A stretch of 64,000 nt of DNA from Artocarpus heterophyllus (taxonomy: Eukaryota > Streptophyta > Magnoliopsida > Rosales > Moraceae): positions 16,827,770-16,891,769 of the forward strand of contig CM046333.1 of NCBI GenBank assembly GCA_025403435.1, written 5' to 3'. This document shows, in pieces, positions 48,123-59,278 of the stretch. The translations under genes were made by a program, and so were the position numbers. The notes below the pieces were generated by a model. The model was not told where the DNA came from, did no database searches, and saw nothing but the letters and a program-made list of their open reading frames with translations. The stretch's first letter is position 1. The number at the start of each line of letters is the position of its first letter.

Positions 48123-51083
48123 ATATATATTTAAAAAAAAAAGAGTTATAACTTACACTGATACCACGACAAGCCATTCGATGGATCGTCTCTAACTGTC
48201 ACAACTCTTCCATCTTAATTTGTTTCTGTTCTTGGTTTTTGGTAGTGATAAAACGACAACGATGACGATAAAGTCGAATATGATGATGATATATATTACA
48301 TATATACTTATATATGTAAAGAGGAAATTGAGAATCAATGAAGAAAAGGGAATTTATAATATATATAATATAATAGGGGAATTAAAAGAAGGGGTCCCTA
48401 GGAGAGGAATTGTCTTGATTAATTAATTTGGGCCCACTCTATCTCAGTGTAGGTATGTTGGGTTGCTTTTGCAGCAGCTATTCCTTGCTTAACCTGACAA
48501 TGTATATGCATGCAGGGTGGGGGGATAGAGAGAAACGACGACGTTGTTGCCTTGTAGGAAGAGAATATTAATAGGGACCTCTCGAATCAATGGCCCCTGC
48601 AATCCCTTTTTTTTTTATTTTTTATTTGTCTTGACTTCTTCCTCGTTACAACTACTATTCAGATCCCAATATCCTCACCCTTTTTCTATGGACTATACTC
48701 AGTTCCAATATCGTTTTTGTTTTTTACTTCCATTTCTTCAACGTTTTTGTCTTATCTGTTAATTTTCTTTTTGTAATTAAACGGTAATTAACAGCTAACG
48801 AGCATGGACTGCTCCATATCCAACTTACCAATCAAACGCATTCGAGAAAAATATGTTACATGTGTCTGACGGTACGACCGTCGGACTGAAGTCGTTGTCT
48901 CTATATGTATATGCGGAGCTAAAAAAAAAAATTAGTGGGGGCTATAAAAATATGATTAAACTAATAAGATGAATGATGAAATTGATTTTAAAGAGACAAA
49001 TACAATTTCAAACGAGGGGAAGATAATTTTAAATAATTTTATTTGTAAAATTATAAAAAAATAAGTTTAAGAGGGTGGCTGCTCACCTTCTTTCTCATAC
49101 GGCTTTATCTATGTATATAGGTTTTTTTTTATTTTTTATTTTAATAAAAAGGGGTTTCTGTTAACAATATTAGCAAGCATGAATCATCTAGGCGCTTATT
49201 CTGGTAGTGTGTTTTGTTGTGTCGATATGCCCAAATTGGAACCAAACAACAATGTTTTTCTTGTAAGTGCAAAAAAAAAAAGAAAAAAAGAAAATCATAT
49301 AGACATATGTATATGTGACTACGTGTTATATTGGACCCATATGTCAGAGCCGTGAGGATGTATGTATGCATATAAATGTAGCCTAAGCTCGACATGTTAT
49401 ATGATGACCGCATTTATATCTCAACGTCATTTTTATTCTGCCAAAAAAAAGTTATATTTTGTAAAAACCAGATAAGATTTTTCAATTTCACAGTCCTAAT
49501 TGTTTTAAGATTATGACGACTCGCTTATTGTTATGTTGTGCCCATGCAACTAAAAGAAGTTCACAGCTAAAAGGTAATTAACTTCTTTTGCTCAAATAAG
49601 AATACTAGACAGAGACAGCCATTCTTAGCAAAAGAATATAGTTACTTCTTTCATCCGTTCACTTATAGCTACCAAAAGGCATATTGCGTTTAACAAAAAG
49701 CTATTATGAGTGCATTATTTGACAACTCAATTATAATCAAAAGTTAGAACCAATTTACTGTAACATGTGAGAGTTATAAACTGTAGTTTATTTTTACTTC
49801 ACCCTATAACAGTTGAAACTATATACTTAAAATGACATTGTCAAGGCATTAGTGCTCCTTAAAAAAATAGATTATAAATGGAGATAACAAATACTACTTG
49901 ATCAATTTTATGTAGTAATTTTTAAACAGTTGAAAAATCATTGGTGATTAACGATTATGCCCCCGTATTTACCATTCTACGCGAAAGCACTTGCACGAGC
50001 TGTGACCTGGTTATCAACTCCAGTCCAGTTAGTCGACCTGAACTACCATTACCCTGATACACTTATAAAAGACAGGCAAGCCCCAGCCCAAAGCTACATT
50101 TTGGATTCTGACCCAACACAATCCCACCAATCCCCATGGTACAATGGGTCCATTTTAATCACAAATATCTGGTCTTCCATCGTCCTTGTGACCTGTAGTG
50201 GCCCAATCTCTACTGTCAGCCCAATTAAGCAAAACAGAGGGTGTAAATTAGGCTCGCTACCATTAATTAGTATACCACATTTTAATTATCACTGTTGACT
50301 TGTAATACTTTCTTCTTCTTCTTCATTCTTCTTTTTCTTTTGATTCACACCAATTTTTATAGTCAAATACTTTTAAAGAACACATATTTGTCTAACCTTA
50401 ATCCAAAATACTTTGGGTCAAATTTGTATATGTTCTTGAGAAATGGTATTTTTATAACTTTCTCATCTAAGAGATAAAATAAAAAAGAAAAACAAATACT
50501 ATGGAAGTGGTTAAGAGCTAAAGCATAATTATTAACTCGTACCACTTACATATGTAAATCATGAAATTTATCAACGTAGATGAAAATTAGGGTCTTCATA
50601 AAATCCTTCAATTTGATCAACCGTTTATCTAATCCAATCTGGTTATAAAAAATATAGACTGGTTTTTGATTAAGATTTCCCTAATCCGATATAAAAGAAT
50701 TGAATTATAGATTGAATATCTCCCAATTCGTATAATCCACAAATCCAAGCTATATATATAATTATAAAATTATATATACATATATATATATATAATTTAA
50801 TAAATACATAAACCTATATTCTTAAGCACTGTATTTAAATTTATACGCTTAAAAAAAGAAGAAGAAGTTTAGCCCAATTATGAAGACCAACATTCTTTGC
50901 TCGTGTCTAAAGTTTATATAAACTAGTTAGCAGTAATATTTTGTAATACTACAATTTAGTTTATTATCAAATGCTTGCAAGCTATTAGGTTGTAATGTGT
51001 TATATTTTATTATATTAAATTATGTTATACTATGTTAATTTTAAAATAGTTTTTTAATAGATTTAAAAGCTCAAGATGTGAAT

Positions 51084-51088
51084 CTATA
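51084..51088. repeat. Target-site duplication of E3, left copy (CTATA)
   Basis: CTATA directly precedes the E3 LTR and recurs at 59274-59278 after its end. Confidence 0.88.
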
Positions 51089-53063
51089 TGTAACGCCCCT
51101 ATATGGGGGTTAACAGTTTTTAATGAGATAAAATAAAAATAAATAATAAAAGTAAAACCTTAAAGATTAAAATTTGCCCGGGACTTAAATGAAAACTCTC
51201 AACTCAAAAATAAAAATATAAACGACAAATAAACCACAGTTTTAATGTAGCACCTTAAATTTAATAATATAAACTGTTGTCATCATCATTTTATCCCTCA
51301 ACACATTGTAATACAGTCACAGAAAGTAACAATTGATGCTTACATTATCATGAAGAACATTCTCAACAATTGAAGCAGTCCCAATGTAATATAGCTACAT
51401 CACGTCCTCAACTATATTTCTCGTAACCACCTTACACTTAGTGAGTCCTGAAAAGATATAAACATAAGGGTATGAGCAACACTATGCTCAGTAGAGAAAG
51501 CCATTACTCACCTTTAGGTTTTTATCATTACCACATTAAAACCTGCATGGTTAGTAAGTCACATCATATTCCAGATTATGAGGTTTATTATGATCACATC
51601 TTATGGATACCGTAGTTAATCATTACCAAGTGTCATAATTACACATTTATACAAATATTACCAATCATCATTGTTCCTAGGTATCCATGTTAAATTGAGT
51701 ATCACTCAACTCATCGAAACTCAAATGGGCGCACTTGATCACCCTATAAACATTCCAAGGGTGTTCCGGTGAGGGGACATCAAGCCCCGAGTCCTCACCA
51801 AATCAATTCCTGTACAGTGTGTTCTGGGACTTTCAACCCAAGGAAGCGTCATCGCCTTCCCCCTATTTTACCTTTTAGGGTATTCATGCCCAAGGACGTA
51901 ACCGTCGCCCTCTTCATGTCTCACAATTTCTCTATATTGAATCATTATTAATAGAGTTAATTTTCCTAACCATGCTTCTCAATTTATAACATGTGTCAAT
52001 TCATTATGTTCCTCGCCGTACAATACAAGACGAGTCCATGTCATAGTTTCATATGTGATACACATATAATATCAGTTCAACATAGATATATATATATTGC
52101 GGCAAAACAATCAATTTTAATTCTATAAAAACCTCACAAAAGATGAGTAATAGAATCCCTACCTTTCAAGCTTATCAACAATCTTTTAATCCTGGAATCA
52201 GTTAACGTTAGCTCCATACTCCCTTGATCCTAAGGCGTACATAAGGACAATTAAAACTAAAGCACAACATACAACTACATTCATAAAATTTATTTTAATT
52301 TAATCTTAGAATTTCAAGAAATAACCACTGCCCATAGAGGTATTACAAAGTTTAACAATATAAATTTTCTGTCTAGGGCATATACACTTAGACTTCATAC
52401 ATATGCTCCAAAATAGCAACAAACATATACTTAGGTTTAAGAACGCAAATTTGAATAATCCTTTAGTATAAAAGAAAATTTATAAATGAAAGACTAAATT
52501 TGTTCATAAGATTCTAACCTCGGATTATGGTTAGTTGGAAGCTTGAAATGGTTTCAAAACAGGTTCCTTTACTTCGGTATGACTGAAATTCTTGCTCAAA
52601 TGGAGGTGATGGTGGCTGATTTTTATGGCTGCCTTGAAGAAGTTCTCTAAGTATTTTGCTTCAGCAAAGAAATGAGAAGAAGAGTGTGGGAACCGTGGAA
52701 GAAAAAGGAAGAAAAGATGAAGTCTTTGAAAAGAAGTGATAGAAACAATTATAGAGGAGACATGTTGAAGCATGTCACGGAGGAAATAAAGAAAATGAGT
52801 GTCAAGAGTAGTTGGAAAAGATATTCTTATGTCTCATCTAAAGACTTTAACACACATAATGCCAATATGACATTTTTGAGATTTATTAGAAGTTCTAAGG
52901 CTTTTTAGTAATCATACTAAATAAATATAGGAGAATTTTAGAAAATTTAAAAATAGATAAAAATAAATATTATAAAATAAATTTAAATGAAGCAATTTTT
53001 TTTTATACATTAAAAATTAATTTAATTACCTCAATACCCGTTAGGAGAATAACGGGTGTCACA
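51089..53063 (-). repeat. E3 LTR, left copy (3' LTR)
   Basis: 1975 bp. The core of about 51530-52287 is nearly identical to 19598-20355 of E2. The outer parts share only the ends and scattered blocks with E2. Short frames of 60-80 residues that recur in both LTRs have no known domain. Confidence 0.93.
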
Positions 53064-53101
53064 ACTCTACCCCCTAAAAGAAATTTCGTCCTCGAAATTT
53101 C
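53064..53101 (-). promoter_or_regulatory. E3 polypurine tract and conserved palindrome
   Basis: The minus-strand purine run AGGGGGTAGAG abuts the LTR. 53080-53101 is the same AAATTTCG...CGAAATTT palindrome as in E1 and E2, kept although E3 has lost all pol sequence. Confidence 0.75.
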
Positions 53102-54017
53102 AATTCTAGTAATACTAGTAAAAATTATGATTCCACTATGATTCCAATTCTGAGTCTAAACCGTTAATGTTGTTTGTCCTCCAAATTTAAGTTATCGTAT
53201 CTCCACTTATTTACTTGCATGATAAATCTTACTCCTAAATCCCTCAATGAGAGTATTTCTGACAAGTTTCAACTTATAACACCGTATAATAGTCTAAGAA
53301 TCTGATCAGGCATACATATTGACCATATCATGATTCCAGTCCTTCATTGTCCATGGACCGTGATTTACAATCACATTTAAGGAGATTGCCAGAGAAATTT
53401 TATATACTTCATCTTTAGGTTCCTTTTCCTTTTTGAGTAAGGAAAAGTCAAATATATTTGATTTCATACCTCAACTAATAAACTAAAACATAATCATAAA
53501 ACATATATCACAAACACTTTTATTCAAAACTATACATTAAACTTACTCATAGAGATATTAAACGGAATCTCAGAGTTGCAAACATACCCGACATATTTTT
53601 CATTAAACAGCTATCCTCATGACACAAACATTCAACCCAAATAATATACTCATATTTCATATGGAATATCCCTATAACTGACTCTGGTACTTCCACATAA
53701 TATTAACAGAATATTACACATTACAAACATGATACGGATACGTTTCGAGAGTACAAGGCACTCCGTATACCAGCTATCCATATCATGCATGGTTAGAGGA
53801 TACAAAAACATCGATAAACAAAAGATCGGACCTTAAGAAGGATGCGTTTCGAGAGCATCAAGTACTCCGTATCCAGCCATCCCGGCATTAGGCTCAATGA
53901 ATCTAAAAGATTTAACAACGACGTACCACAAGAAACACAGAATACAAGGCAAACGGTTATTCGTAACACATGAAATACGGACACACATGCCTACATGCCA
54001 AAGATAAAACAAAAAGA
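53102..54017 (-). other. E3 non-coding segment downstream of LOG
   Basis: No ORF with a recognisable product. A ~50-bp unit with TTTCGAGAG...ACTCCGTAT occurs twice (about 53738-53787 and 53846-53890), in the same orientation. It could be the 3' untranslated region of the captured transcript plus element sequence. Confidence 0.5.
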
Positions 54018-54668
54018 TTACAGATGGAGATTCAAATCAATTGGCCGCTCCCGGCTTTCCCTTTCCCATTCAAGCTTGGATGTTGCAGTGTCGGATTCTG
54101 GATGTATGATTTGCATTTTATCTATCAATTCCTCAGCTGTTGAAGCAGTGACAAAGATTTGTCTCTCCGATTCTGTAGTGATGTTTTCTTCCACAGCGTA
54201 ATCTAGAAATTTCAAAAGACCGTCATAAAAACCCTTTACGTTCAGCAGTCCCAAAGGTTTGGAATAAAAGCCCAACAATTGCCCACAAGCAACTATAAAT
54301 ATTTCCTCAAGAGTACCTAGACTACCAGGTAATGCTATAAAAGCATCAGAATTATAGATTATGTCTTTAAAATTTTTAGGGATACTCCTGACTCCTTCTC
54401 CCTTACCTATGGCTTCCTTACAAAGGTTTCCTTCAACTGAAATATGAGGCCAAATTCTTACATCAGTAGCGTCGCTAGACCTAGCTGCTAGTGCCATATT
54501 TACCATCATTTTTATACTACCACCCCCATAGATTATGTTAATCTTCTTGCGTGCTAGGACTTGCCCTAAGTGATTTGCAGCTTCTAAATAAGCTTTATCT
54601 TTTCCAAGGCTGGAACCACAAAAGACACAGACATTCTTTATTTTCTTCGTGGACTGGGAGGTAGACAT
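54018..54668 (-). CDS. LOG: LOG-family cytokinin riboside 5'-monophosphate phosphoribohydrolase-like protein, intronless, inside E3
   Basis: LOG enzymes release free cytokinin base from its riboside monophosphate in the cytosol. ATG at 54666-54668 gives 216 residues, normal for LOG; the open frame extends 13 codons further only with a GTG. Motifs, numbered from the ATG: VCVFCGSSLGK near 13-23, IYGGGSI near 45-52, SDAFIALPGSLGTLEE near 105-120, PLGLLNV, and a C-terminal SKLEWE. Fold-level motifs are kept, but the family signature PGGxGTxxE reads PGSLGTLEE, and the basic segment that usually precedes SDAF is NFKDIIYN. Plant LOG genes normally have several introns. This copy has none, so it probably derives from cDNA. 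It lies in the element's sense direction and could be driven by the LTR. A retained but altered activity or a decaying passenger are both possible. Confidence 0.85.
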   Translation of the reverse strand: MSTSQSTKKIKNVCVFCGSSLGKDKAYLEAANHLGQVLARKKINIIYGGGSIKMMVNMALAARSSDATDVRIWPHISVEGNLCKEAIGKGEGVRSIPKNFKDIIYNSDAFIALPGSLGTLEEIFIVACGQLLGFYSKPLGLLNVKGFYDGLLKFLDYAVEENITTESERQIFVTASTAEELIDKMQIIHPESDTATSKLEWERESRERPIDLNLHL

Positions 54669-54707
54669 ATTTGGTTTATAGAAGTGGTTGCTTAATGTCT
54701 GCTCCAC

Positions 54708-55419
54708 TTAGACTTCGGGTTCTACATGAGTTTTTAAAGATGAGAAATATACAAAAAGGGCTAAAGAGATAGACAAGTAGGTAATGAAAAGGTAATCCAA
54801 AGATTTAAACAAAATCTTGCGCGGATAAGAAAGTAAGATAAGGTGATTGATAGTTTACAGAAAATCTGATTCACTTTTTGAAAAAGATTAGACTCTAATT
54901 GTATAACTTTTGACAATTGAGAACAATTCGACAGAAGACCCTCATGACACAACTGTAGACTTTTTGACAAATATACACCAAGTCTAGAAATTTAATATAA
55001 ACGACAAATACTGTAGAACTTTTGAAATTTGAGACACAAATCTTGAAATATCTGGATAAGCTTTTCAAAATTCAAACATATTACTGTACCGTATGTAACG
55101 TGTCTGATAAGATAATATATTTTATTATATATATATTTAAGAAAATCATAAATTAAATAAGATATTAACACTTACTGTATCAATCTAATAATCACAATTA
55201 TTTCAAACACAAAAGCAAATATTCTGAGTAAAAGAAAAACACAAACTGTTGAACATCAGCTAAAACTGCTTCAAATAAGTAAAGACTAAATAACCTTTAT
55301 AGAGCGATGACTTATTCCCCATCCAGTTTTCTTATGGCTTGACAAACAGGATCTAGAAATACCATATTCCTGAGGCGTTGTCTTTCTGTATAAAATTTAG
55401 GCCAGAGTTTAAAAATAGC
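54708..55419 (-). other. E3 spacer between the two ORFs
   Basis: About 0.7 kb of AT-rich DNA. No frame with a known domain, no promoter I could place. Confidence 0.5.
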
Positions 55420-55833
55420 TCATTGAACATATCCACTAGGGTGACCGTGGAGAGGAGGATGGATGCTATCCAAGTTCTCCTTTGAAAGTCCATCCCTACA
55501 AAACCTTATTTTATCCTCTCTATTCGTAGACATATAACCAGGTGAAGTACATTTACCGTTACAATTTTGTCTTCCACATTTGTTACAAGTGACCACGATG
55601 GCACGAGCTCTTCTTTTCATTGCACTTCGACTGGTACCTGTTCCTGGTAAACCGACATCTTGACTAAAGTCACTCGGACGGATTTTCCCCTCTATCAACA
55701 TTCTCACATCACAAGGGATACCAAAACGCATAAGAATCCACAACCGAGTAATTCTAGCCTTGTATTTCTTTCTGAGAATCTTTTGGGAGAGTGATGGGAA
55801 ATACTTTCTCAGATGTTGGTACTTTGGGTCCAT
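55420..55833 (-). CDS. Unrecognised 137-residue Cys-rich basic protein inside E3
   Basis: ATG at 55831-55833, 137 codons, with codon structure intact. The N-terminal half is very basic (KKYKARITRLW). The middle has RSAMKRRARA followed by a compact cysteine cluster CNKCGRQNCNGKC (CX2CX4CX3C), which may bind zinc. The C-terminus is rich in His, Pro and Gly (IHPPLHGHPSGYVQ). I do not recognise the family. It is not a standard gypsy gag knuckle (CX2CX4HX4C), since the His position is Cys. It lies 5' of LOG on the same strand, so one LTR-driven transcript would carry both. It may be another captured host fragment, a relic of gag, or an element-specific protein. Confidence 0.5.
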   Translation of the reverse strand: MDPKYQHLRKYFPSLSQKILRKKYKARITRLWILMRFGIPCDVRMLIEGKIRPSDFSQDVGLPGTGTSRSAMKRRARAIVVTCNKCGRQNCNGKCTSPGYMSTNREDKIRFCRDGLSKENLDSIHPPLHGHPSGYVQ

Positions 55834-57261
55834 GATGAGATGAAAGAAGAGTAAATAGAAAGGAAAAATTAAGATAGTAAATTGCAGAATCCTAGAATTC
55901 CTTCTTCTTTTGGAGGAAAAGAAGAATTTTTAATGAGAAAGAAGAGGATTTGCGATTTAGAGAGAAAATAACAAATTAAGAGAGAAAAAGTGAACTCGGA
56001 GAAATAAGCTCTTATGCACAGTAAACGTATATGTAAACAATAATTAAACCACTGTATATGACACGTATAGAGACCACGTGGGAGAGACAGTGTGAATCAA
56101 ACTGATTTAGGATTTGAACTAGGCCCAAATGTTCTTAGTTGAAAATGGTCAGGTTGTTTTGGGCCTTAACACATTTAGAACGAGTTAAATAACAAACATA
56201 AAATTGAAAACCAATTCGTATAAATCTTAAACCCAATTCAAAGTCCACTATAGATAAGTTAACTATGAACAACAAATCTAATTTAACGACAACAAGGATC
56301 TTCCTGAATGATATTTAAAATCATTTCATAACAACACAATCTTCCAGCAACTCAAATAATTTTGTTTTAATCAAAACCTTATTGAACAATACATACACCC
56401 ATATGTTATTGATAATACTCAACATCTATCAATGGATTCATCATCATTACTACCAAGGGTTTAGAATGCGACTAACCTTGAAATCAATACGATTTACGTC
56501 TTTCAACGTAGACCATATCAACGAACAAAGACACTAGATGTTACTACTTAGGAACATCTACAATCTCCACAATTCTACTTAACAAAACCTTAGGTAACCA
56601 AAAGATTCACTGATACACTTAAATACAATGTACGTAACAAAATATTCCAATTTTGAGATTCATGCATTCTAGACTTTACACAGTCTCAACAGACCAAAAG
56701 TCTAACATTTATCTCTCTCAAGATTCAATACCATGATTCCCAACTTATATCATATTCCTCAAATATATAGAACTTTTAAGAAAAGACATTGACACTTATG
56801 TGCTCCATCGAATCCACACATAATCATTACTTAGGTTTGAATCAATTACGAAAAATTTGGCATATCTATGCCAAACTTTAAAATCAATAAATCAAGCCTT
56901 ATATTTCTTATTGTTTTTCACGAGACAAAAGGCTTTTAAATTCTCGTATCTACACAAATTTCTCATCGTTTATACGAATTAGATATGCTTATAGATCCAA
57001 ATATTATACGAATCTCTCATAAGCATTCTACTTATAAACTCATTCCATATAATTATCATTCCCTCATAACTATTAATACTTTCCTTCTATATAATTATTG
57101 TACTCATATAACCATTGATATTTTCATTCTATGGCCTTTCCATGTTACATCCTTCTAGACTGTATAAATCAATGTGAATGTTCATTTTGATGATGACAAT
57201 GAAAATTCAGCTTCAAAACCATCTCAAAAATATATATTTTTTTTAAAGTGGTGCTACACTC
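55834..57261 (-). other. E3 5' leader, no ORF recognised
   Basis: About 1.4 kb between the primer site and the 137-codon ORF. AT-rich, stops in all frames. No gag remnant is detectable by eye. The packaging signal should lie here if E3 is mobilised in trans. Confidence 0.5.
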
Positions 57262-57293
57262 CCTAGGTTAACCGAACCTAGGCTCTGATACCA
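57262..57293 (-). promoter_or_regulatory. E3 primer-binding site with extended tRNA-like arm
   Basis: On the minus strand TGGTATCAGAGCC lies 7 bases inside the right LTR. It is flanked by the inverted repeat CCTAGGTT...AACCTAGG, one base different in the loop from E2 (26001-26033). This is the strongest internal similarity to E2. Confidence 0.82.
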
Positions 57294-57300
57294 AAAATTC

Positions 57301-59273
57301 TGTAACGCCCCTATATGGGGGTTAACAGTTTTTAATGAGATAAAATAAAAATAAATAATAAAAGTAAAACCTTAAAGATTAAAATTTGCCCGGGACTTAA
57401 ATGAAAACTCTCAACTCAAAAATAAAAATATAAACGACAAATAAACCACAGTTTTAATGTAGCACCTTAAATTTAATAATATAAACTGTTGTCATCATCA
57501 TTTTATCCCTCAACACATTGTAATACAGTCACAGAAAGTAACAATTGATGCTTACATTATCATGAAGAACATTCTCAACAATTGAAGCAGTCCCAATGTA
57601 ATATAGCTACATCACGTCCTCAACTATATTTCTCGTAACCACCTTACACTTAGTGAGTCCTGAAAAGATATAAACATAAGGGTATGAGCAACACTATGCT
57701 CAGTAGAGAAAGCCATTACTCACCTTTAGGTTTTTATCATTACCACATTAAAACCTGCATGGTTAGTAAGTCACATCATATTCCAGATTATGAGGTTTAT
57801 TATGATCACATCTTATGGATACCGTAGTTAATCATTACCAAGTGTCATAATTACACATTTATACAAATATTACCAATCATCATTGTTCCTAGGTATCCAT
57901 GTTAAATTGAGTATCACTCAACTCATCGAAACTCAAATGGGCGCACTTGATCACCCTATAAACATTCCAAGGGTGTTCCGGTGAGGGGACATCAAGCCCC
58001 GAGTCCTCACCAAATCAATTCCTGTACAGTGTGTTCTGGGACTTTCAACCCAAGGAAGCGTCATCGCCTTCCCCCTATTTTACCTTTTAGGGTATTCATG
58101 CCCAAGGACGTAACCGTCGCCCTCTTCATGTCTCACAATTTCTCTATATTGAATCATTATTAATAGAGTTAATTTTCCTAACCATGCTTCTCAATTTATA
58201 ACATGTGTCAATTCATTATGTTCCTCGCCGTACAATACAAGACGAGTCCATGTCATAGTTTCATATGTGATACACATATAATATCAGTTCAACATAGATA
58301 TATATATTGCAGCAAAACAATCAATTTTAATTCTATAAAAACCTCACAAAAGATGAGTAATAGAATCCCTACCTTTCAAGCTTATCAACAATCTTTTAAT
58401 CTTGGAATCAGTTAACGTTAGCTCCATACTCCCTTGATCCTAAGGCGTACATAAGGACAATTAAAACTAAAGCACAACATACAACTACATTCATAAAATT
58501 TATTTTAATTTAATCTTAGAATTTCAAGAAATAACCACTGCCCATAGAGGTATTACAAAGTTTAACAATATAAATTTTCTGTCTAGGGCATATACACTTA
58601 GACTTCATACATATGCTCCAAAATAGCAACAAACATATACTTAGGTTTAAGAACGCAAATTTGAATAATCCTTTAGTATAAAAGAAAATTTATAAATGAA
58701 AGACTAAATTTGTTCATAAGATTCTAACCTCGGATTATGGTTAGTTGGAAGCTTGAAATGGTTTCAAAACAGGTTCCTTTACTTCGGTATGACTGAAATT
58801 CTTGCTCAAATGGAGGTGATGGTGGCTGATTTTTATGGCTGCCTTGAAGAAGTTCTCTAAGTATTTTGCTTCAGCAAAGAAATGAGAAGAAGAGTGTGGG
58901 AACCGTGGAAGAAAAAGGAAGAAAAGATGAAGTCTTTGAAAAGAAGTGATAGAAACAATTATAGAGGAGACATGTTGAAGCATGTCACGGAGGAAATAAA
59001 GAAAATGAGTGTCAAGAGTAGTTGGAAAAGATATTCTTATGTCTCATCTAAAGACTTTAACACACATAATGCCAATATGACATTTTTGAGATTTATTAGA
59101 AGTTCTAAGGCTTTTTAGTAATCATACTAAATAAATATAGGAGAATTTTAGAAAATTTAAAAATAGATAAAAATAAATATTATAAAATAAATTTAAATGA
59201 AGCAATTTTTTTTTATACATTAAAAATTAATTTAATTACCTCAATACCCGTTAGGAGAATAACGGGTGTCACA
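57301..59273 (-). repeat. E3 LTR, right copy (5' LTR)
   Basis: 1973 bp. It differs from the left copy by a missing TA dinucleotide and a G-to-A change near 58310, and a C-to-T near 58402. It would drive the minus-strand transcript containing both ORFs. Confidence 0.93.
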
Positions 59274-59278
59274 CTATA

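Larger units (their letters stand above)
44715..51083. other. Intergenic DNA between YUCCA and E3
   Basis: No coding region or RNA gene could be supported. 46140-46860 is rich in CT/GA runs and is somewhat less AT-rich, which might mark a transcribed non-coding region. 47270-47390 and 49700-49860 contain strings of the dispersed MITE family. 50580-50760 has ATTGGATT-like repeats that continue at 59279, across the E3 insertion site. Confidence 0.45.
51089..59273 (-). mobile_element. E3: young non-autonomous LTR retrotransposon carrying a LOG-family gene
   Basis: LTRs 51089-53063 and 57301-59273 (TGTAACGCCCC...GGGTGTCACA), TSD CTATA, initiator-Met primer site next to the right LTR, polypurine tract next to the left LTR: a complete minus-strand element of 8.2 kb. 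The 4.2-kb interior has no gag, protease, RT, RNase H or integrase. It carries an intact LOG-family ORF and a 137-codon Cys-rich ORF, both in the sense direction. The LTRs differ by only three changes that I could find (one TA-dinucleotide indel, two substitutions), so it moved recently. Its termini, primer arm, LTR core and 3' palindrome match E2, so E2-type proteins probably mobilise it. Confidence 0.93.

Noticed and set aside
51769..51951. A 60-codon frame found in both LTRs of E2 and of E3
   Set aside because: It is conserved only because the LTR cores are nearly identical. It is antisense to element transcription and has no recognisable domain.
41872..54668. YUCCA and LOG near each other as an auxin-cytokinin gene cluster
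   Set aside because: LOG lies inside a recent mobile element with its own target duplication, so the proximity is accidental.
54018..54707. Longer LOG start at 54707
   Set aside because: The first codon there is GTG. The ATG at 54668 gives the normal LOG length.
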